From Hirundichthys speculiger (taxonomy: Eukaryota; Chordata; Actinopteri; Beloniformes; Exocoetidae): 64,000 nt of DNA. How positions within the stretch are numbered: position 1 is the first letter of the stretch; each line of letters begins with the position of its first letter. Made by a program: the position numbers and the translations under genes. The stretch covers positions 434,001-498,000 of the forward strand of contig JAGFBZ010001180.1 in NCBI GenBank assembly GCA_018398805.1. Reading direction: 5' to 3'. This document shows, piece after piece, positions 58,757-64,000 of this stretch. The notes under the pieces are model-generated. The model saw nothing but the letters and a program-made list of their open reading frames with translations. It did not search any database and was not told where the DNA came from.

Positions 58757-58920
58757 CTGAATCCAACATGGATGATAGCCTGGCTGGAGCCTGTCTGAGG
58801 ACAAGACCAGGGATGAGAGCCAGGCCTGAGTCTTTCTGAGGACCAGACCAGGGATGAGAGCCAGGCCTGAGGCTTGCTGGGGACCAGACCATGGCTGAGG
58901 ACCAGGCCAGGAATGAGAAC
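58757..58920. repeat. 41-bp minisatellite inside transposase exon 4
   Basis: Units starting GAGGACCAGACCAGGGATGA recur at about 58797, 58838 and (degenerate) 58879, with a related partial unit before 58797. About 3.5 copies with 41-bp spacing. Confidence 0.8.
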
Positions 58921-59818
58921 AGAGCCTATCCGATTTCGGAGCACCATTCTCGGCCTCGCTCGCTCAGAGGTCCTTCCGGCCTGTTTATTACGTTATTTCA
59001 AGCTACACATGTCACATCCACAATGTGTGTTTCATCCACATTAAAAATCATGTGTGGGGGGAATTTATGCCTGTTAAGATAAGGAGAAAGGGAATCCAAA
59101 CTACTTAATTTTAGATAATAAAACCAGAATAAAACACAATGCATTGGAAAAATTAATTCTCTCACCTGTCAATGACTACTGCCAGATTATCATAGAACTC
59201 CCCAACAGTCGTTCTACTGAAGGCAGTGGCCCTTCCGAGGGATGTTTCTTCTGGAGTTCAGACAGAAAGTCGACGACGTGCTAGGAAGCTGCGGAACCAT
59301 TCATGATCTAAAGACAATCCATTATTATAAGATTTAGCCTTGTTGGAGGATCAGCCTTAGTTACAATGGAAATCACATGCTGTTTTGCACACCCTGGCTT
59401 ACCTACACACTGCGTCTTTTTCCAGTTGGCGGGCATGGGGACATGGTTCTTTTCTGCATATTCAAAAGCCAGTGTCAGCAAGTTCTTTCAGGTGTTTGGA
59501 AAGTTTTTAGTCCATCTCATCAGTGAAAATTCTCTTTACCTGGGCCACAGAACCCTAGGCCACTGTAAGAACGTCCCCCCACTTCTTTTTTCTTATAATT
59601 ATTAAAAGGCTTGACTTGTCAATGTAGCCCTGTGGCTCTTATTTCATTCCTTTATTTACAGAGATTAAAATGTTTTCAGTTGATGATAAATAACAGTTCC
59701 TAAGGTGTAACTATGTTTAAAAATGTTGTATTATAACATGTTAAAATTCATTCTATTTACAGTTTAAAAGTCAGAGAGTAAAGAGTTTTGTTAGTTTTAC
59801 AATTTATAGTGGTTATAG

Positions 59819-61219
59819 CAGTGGCGGCTGGTGAAAAAAAATCTTGGTGGGGCTGGTGTGCCAACATTTTTCCCTGCCTAATCTAGCATAAACATTAAAA
59901 TTAACAGTCAGAAAATGACAACAGGTCCACAATAATAATTTAATTTCAGTTTCCAGTTTCAAATAAGAAGTAACAATTTACAGCTATATTAGACTTTATG
60001 CTATCAAATACTATACAATCAAGGGGTAAATTGTCCCTCCAAAAGGATGCTGTGCAGCCTCTCCAATAAGACACCAGCTGTTGAATCCACACAGCTGTTG
60101 GGTAGCTTGATGAATCCATAGAACCGCTCCTGTATATTGTTGGGTCCATCAATGTACCTCAGTACCAGGACTAGCTGACATCATGTCCTCACATTGCTTA
60201 TTCAAAAGCACCACAACATTTAACACAATTGATTATCTTGGACACAATATTACGGTTTTTATCTACCTCTTCATTGTGCCTTCTTTCAACAATGTGGTGC
60301 CCATCATCTAGCTGCGTTGCTATGCTAATCTTTCCGAGCACAGCTAGCTTTACACAGTTTTCCATGTGAACTTTGGATCTCTCATGTTTCTTGAACCGTT
60401 CAGAGGTGCTTTAAGTCAGTTAGTCCAGTCTTTGTCCAAGTCCACATCTGTCACTTCTGAAGAGGATACAGGGGAAACAGAAAAGTGCATTAGCTGCTCC
60501 ACAACCTGCCAGCCACGTCTCAGGGTTTAACCAACTCTGACAAAAACTCAGTTTGTATGATTTACCTTTCTCCTTCGTTTACTGGAAAATGTTAATTTCA
60601 GGCTTGTCGGGTCCCAGCTCCTTAACGAGAAGTTTTTTCTCCGTCGTCCGTCTCACAAAAGGGAACATTAATAATGATTTCACCGAATTAGGTGGAAGCT
60701 GCTCTTGAACTCCAGTTGTCGCCATCTCTCTTCTTCGTTGCCGTATTTTTTTTCTCCCGAGTAGGACAGAGTCTGGGAGTCGCTCTACGAATAAAAAACT
60801 ACCGCTGGCCCTTCACGTAGCTCTAGCTCATAAACCTTCACGCATTTTACGTAGCTGTTGGGGCGACATTTCCAGCGCCCCATCGGCATTAAATTTGGTG
60901 ACGTTGATAGGCCAATTATCAATCATTTTTCCCTAGCAACCATAACCGGATTGGCTATTTAGCTGCACGTCAGGGGCGCTTTGCCGAGCGCCCCGTGAGA
61001 GAATGACGCACTGTAGGTCGGTGGAAATTCACTGTTTAATGAGTGTCAGTTGGTGGAAATGTTGTTTAAATTATTTAAATCGCATGTAGGCACACACATA
61101 CTATTAATTAATCTGATGCTGATCAAAAAAATAAATAAAAATAAAATAGAATAAATATTTTTCCCCTCCACAGCTGGTGGGGCGGCGCCCCAGCGCCCCC
61201 TATGGGCCAGCCGCCACTG
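59819..61219 (-). mobile_element. hAT transposon (1401 bp) with perfect 8-bp target duplication
   Basis: Inverted ends: left CAGTGGCGGCTGGTGAAAAA, right (reverse complement) CAGTGGCGGCTGGCCCATAG; the first 13 bases match exactly. GGTTATAG flanks both sides (59811-59818 and 61220-61227). The element sits in the first intron of the pogo transposase pseudogene. Internally it has GGGGCGCTGG-type subterminal repeats and only the first exon of a transposase. Confidence 0.95.
60579..60725 (-). pseudogene. first exon of a ZMYM1-like hAT transposase
   Basis: From the ATG at 60725: MATTGVQEQLPPNSVKSLLM, then FPFVRRTTEKKLLVKELGPD and KPEINIFQ, then TAA. The segment 'KLxVKELGPDxPxxxIxQ' is the lead-in to the TTF-type finger of ZMYM1-like hAT transposases. 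The remaining about 600 residues are deleted. A GT at AAAG|GTAAAT shortly downstream may be the old splice donor. Confidence 0.6.
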
Positions 61220-61239
61220 GGTTATAGGCACAAAGAGCA

Positions 61240-62400
61240 GGAGCCAGTGTTAATTTTTGGTACAGTGGAGCATCCTCTCATTTTCTCATCTTTGAGCCAT
61301 CAGCCTGAGCCAATCCTGTCCTCACCTCGTTCAGGTAGGAGGTGCTTAGCGTCAACTACGGCGTTTCAAGGAGAATATCGGCAGAGCCGTTTTATCTGCG
61401 TGGAGTACAAGAGCTGTATGCTGTATAGTAAAAATAAAATAAGAACATTCTAAACTCCCAAGACTGACGAAGAGTCGTCGTGTAGTGGATGTGTGTGTAC
61501 TCTGAGAAGCTGCCAGAGGTAAATTAATGTGTTTTATGTACCTACTGTTATTTGAAATGTGTAAAAACGAGCTAAAATGCTAATCGCTGCTAGCCGTTAG
61601 CTTACCATGCTCATAGCCTTTCGTACTGTTGATTTTGCATTGCAGTTAGCATTTGCTAATGGTTTTTCTTTATATACTGTGAGTTTTTGCCACGAGTTAG
61701 CCTGTAGTGCTGACATTAAAAAGAGTTATTTGGTTCAGGACTGGACATTTGCCGTATGGGAGAGAGTGAGGACCGGGAGAGCCCTGGACCATGAGAGAGA
61801 CTGTAGCTGCTGTATTTGGGAGCGTGTTTTCCTGCCTTGTGGAGCTGCCCGCTTCATCCTGACCGCCCAAACTACATCTTGCCTTCTGCACTTTTCTCCC
61901 ATCCCCCACATCTCTGACTGTTGGAGTCGTGAGTACCTTTGCACGTGCTATTTTATTTTGCGGTGGTAACCCAGTGAATCGGCCTTTAGTTTTTGGCCTC
62001 ACCGCTCACGAGCATCGACCGGGCCTGCAACGCTTTAATTTATTTTCATTTTCTTTAATAGCCCGGTGTGAGTGTGTGTGTGTGAGTGTGGGCTGTGGAC
62101 ATTTGAACTTATGGTCATTTTCATTCATTTTCACTGATTTAATGTGGGTCAAAACTGTGAGATCCTTGTGTGGTTTTTGAATTTGTTACCAGTACACCTT
62201 TAAAGGTCAACAGTGAACCAGTTAACTAAATTGAATATGTTTCATAATTGTTTAATAAATAACTGTTTGCTAAAATAAATCTGTGTTTTGATTATAAAAT
62301 TAATACTTTGTGGTCATTTACAATATAGGACAGTCAAAACAATTTAAAGGGGAAGTACCTAATTTTGTGCTACTTCTTAGATATTATTGGAGGCACCGCC
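61240..62400 (+). mobile_element. probable LTR retrotransposon piece (LTR plus primer-binding site)
   Basis: TGGAGGCACCGC at 62388-62399 is complementary to the 3' end of eukaryotic tRNA-Thr (AGT), a classical minus-strand primer-binding site. Upstream lies a TATA-like TTTATATACTG (about 61670) and two AATAAA-type signals (about 62258 and 62274), the layout of U3-R-U5. Neither TG...CA ends nor a second LTR or gag/pol frames were found, so only the 5' part is present. The left border is a guess, bounded by the hAT target duplication. Confidence 0.45.
62388..62399 (+). other. putative tRNA-Thr primer-binding site
   Basis: TGGAGGCACCGC, 12-nt complement of tRNA-Thr CCA end; see the LTR entry. 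Confidence 0.5.
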
Positions 62401-63106
62401 AAATTATTTCATCTTCTTATTCAGGTCCTTACCGGTATGTTGCGCCAAAATTAGACCCCGTTCCAGTGTACTACAACACCCCAATTGATTGTTAATCATT
62501 ACTAATTAGCTACCTGGGGCTGGGGTTACATCAATATTTCGGTCCCTTGAAACAACTCTTAAGGACTTCTTTTGCTCCATGACCTCAGTGGCTTCTCTTT
62601 CTATCTGTTGAAAGGAGGTTTTGCCCCAGGTTGTCTTTCTGTTGTATTTCCTTGGCATGATGGATTTTACATACTGTTTAAGACACGAAAAACCAAACTT
62701 ATTTTTTGTCTTACTTTTCCTCCAGGGGAAAAGTGAGACAGTGTCTTACTTAAAACAACCTTTCTGCGGAATTCAGGCCAATCTTTAGCTAGCAGCACCA
62801 CATCATTTTAAAAAACGATAGTTCAACAATACGTGGGATATTAGTTTGTCCGCTTGAATCAATTACTTTTAGCACCAGAGTTGATTATAGTGAAAAGTGA
62901 AAAATTTACTTTTACAATCCCAAAAATGTATTTTTGTACAAAACACATGCTTACCACAGCACAACGGAGTCACGCTCTTCATGGCCAAGGTGAAATGGAC
63001 AGGCCTTGAAAATCAGTCACTCAAATGACCACAGATGTGTACTATTGTTTAGATACAGGGGGTGTCTCACGTTACCCAATGTCTTACAATACCCCATTCT
63101 CCCCTA

Positions 63107-64000
63107 CTGAATATTAACCAAAATGTTGAACTGGTTAATTTCTAGTTTTAAATCATGTGCTTTTGCATGTATTCAAATCAAATTAGCAGAGCTACGTCAT
63201 GATGAGAGCAGTGGGTTCATGTGTTGACCAATGTGTTGAAAAGTAGTTTTGACCAGGGCAATGCTTTTAGCCAGTGCATGTTAACACTTGTGTCAGATTA
63301 CCAGATTTGAAATTTGCTTCTCATGGTCTGAGAGTAATTTTTTTATATTGAGTGACATCCCAAAGTGTGGTCATGTACTATTTGATGAGGAAGGGATTCT
63401 GTCTAATCTCAACAACATGCTTTAAACAACCAGCAATGACTGAGTTTGCAAGAAATGAGGAATAAAAAAGGGGCATAAGAACAGCAGGGACAACAGTATT
63501 GTGTTAACTAATATTTTGTACTTGTTTTTGTCAAACTTTTATCTTTCTCCTGGAAACCTTTAGGGTCTTCCAGAATATCTTTACACACTTGTGCTTTGTG
63601 GGAATCGGTTATTCTACTTTTCATAATCGTTCCTAACTGTTGGGGCAATGTTTGAGGCCCAGCCTTTCCTCATCATTAACACGGACAAGCCACAATCTAC
63701 ATGTTCCTCTAAGTGCCACATTAAAGTGTCCTGAATGAGATCAAACACAGACCATTCAGATTTTACCATGTGCCACTAAATAATAACCCTGAGAAAAAGC
63801 CCTCAGCAGACACTGGGACTAAAAATTCAACCGACAACACAAAGACATGTGTGGGAGCACAAGCGGGAGATATCTTCATAGAGGAATCCGACAAGGGCTA
63901 AAAAGGAAGAGTGAAATCATTAGGATGCAAATGAGAGGGAACAATTAGAATGTGTGTGAGAGATTGAAAGCGATACTGTATGAAAGGCTGGGGACGAGAT
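63107..64000. other. non-coding stretch to the window edge
   Basis: AT-rich sequence right of the pogo terminus; no gene or repeat recognised. Confidence 0.5.

Larger units (their letters stand above)
57970..62658 (-). pseudogene. pogo/Tigger-like DDE transposase pseudogene (4 exons)
   Basis: Exon 1 (62514-62658) starts MPRKYNRKTTWGKTSFQQ and has KKSLRVVSRDRNID, a psq/CENP-B-type helix-turn-helix. Exon 2 (59403-59562) has FTDEMD, a stop, then KLSKHLKELADTGFEYAEKN and HVPMPANWKKTQCVG. Exon 3 (59166-59307) has HEWFRSFLARRRLSV, a stop, then ATAFSRTTVGEFYDNLAVVI. Exon 4 (about 57970-59070) has IFNVDET with the first catalytic Asp, then GELVILVCAVNAAGDAAPPM. It continues with LLIMDNLKAH (second Asp) and SHRMQPLDVAVYGPFKAHYS (third Asp). 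After TIS comes a stop, and the frame continues with VAEVVNQAF. A 41-bp minisatellite has expanded between the first Asp and the core. All three Asp blocks survive, but at least four in-frame stops kill the gene. Confidence 0.85.
57908..63104 (-). mobile_element. pogo/Tigger-like DNA transposon with nested insertions
   Basis: Inverted ends: left GGGGAGAGTGAGGTAATGTG (then AGAC), right (reverse complement) GGGGAGAATGGGGTATTGTA (then AGAC); about 20 of 24 match. TA follows the right end (63105-63106); the left flank is TT. Between them a four-exon pogo-type transposase pseudogene runs on the minus strand. Its first intron holds a hAT (59819-61219) and a probable LTR-retrotransposon piece (about 61240-62400). 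The original element was probably about 2.5-3.5 kb. Confidence 0.75.

Noticed and set aside
1..64000. CRISPR arrays, operons, bacterial promoters, rRNA or intact tRNA genes
   Set aside because: The sequence is vertebrate nuclear DNA; the tRNA-like segments found are SINE heads with degenerate boxes, not tRNA genes.

Overview
The window is vertebrate, almost certainly teleost fish, nuclear DNA. It is AT-rich and intron/intergenic-like, full of (CA)n, (TA)n and poly(G) tracts, and packed with repeat families typical of bony fish: L2-, Rex1- and Rex3-type LINEs, an RTE-type endonuclease fragment, tRNA-derived SINEs, hAT, Tc1/mariner, piggyBac and pogo DNA transposons. There is no bacterial-style gene organisation and no recognisable single-copy host gene. 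Most long open frames are low complexity or the antisense of transposon coding sequence. The species cannot be named from the sequence.

Layout. 0-2.6 kb: a hAT tip, a 5'-truncated L2 LINE, and a 154-bp hAT MITE with perfect 8-bp target duplications. 6.5-8.2 kb: a Tc1-type MITE with long inverted repeats, a Rex1 fragment and an old SINE. 9.2-12.6 kb: a SINE and a decayed Rex3 LINE. 13.5-15.7 kb: a cluster with a mariner element interrupted by a LINE tail, a deleted piggyBac and an RTE endonuclease fragment. 22-26.7 kb: a whole but decayed Tc1-like transposon, a second mariner copy and a 669-bp hAT element. 26.7-34.4 kb: mostly featureless, apart from a SINE with 13-bp perfect target duplications.

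The most interesting part is 35.2-38.4 kb on the minus strand. Here a multi-exon gene can be assembled by eye: eight consecutive exons with GT/AG splice sites, all phases compatible and no stop codon in the joined frame. It encodes two C2H2 zinc fingers, a Ser/Pro-rich linker with a short coiled coil, and a region resembling the core-binding domain and first catalytic box (conserved Arg) of tyrosine recombinases. Just past the last exon a LINE fragment begins and the second half of the catalytic domain is not seen, so the gene is either truncated or continues outside what I can recognise. Immediately upstream (38.7-41.2 kb) is one hAT transposon nested inside another, each with its own 8-bp target duplication and its own transposase first exon.

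41.6-55.7 kb holds two Rex1 copies, SINE pieces and a Rex3 tail in otherwise plain AT-rich DNA. 57.9-63.1 kb is a pogo/Tigger-like transposon with inverted repeats at both ends and a broken four-exon DDE transposase. It contains a 1.4-kb hAT with perfect target duplications and what looks like a fragment of an LTR retrotransposon with a tRNA-Thr primer-binding site. The window reads as a nested transposon landscape in a gene desert or long intron, with one possibly domesticated or transposon-derived recombinase-like gene.
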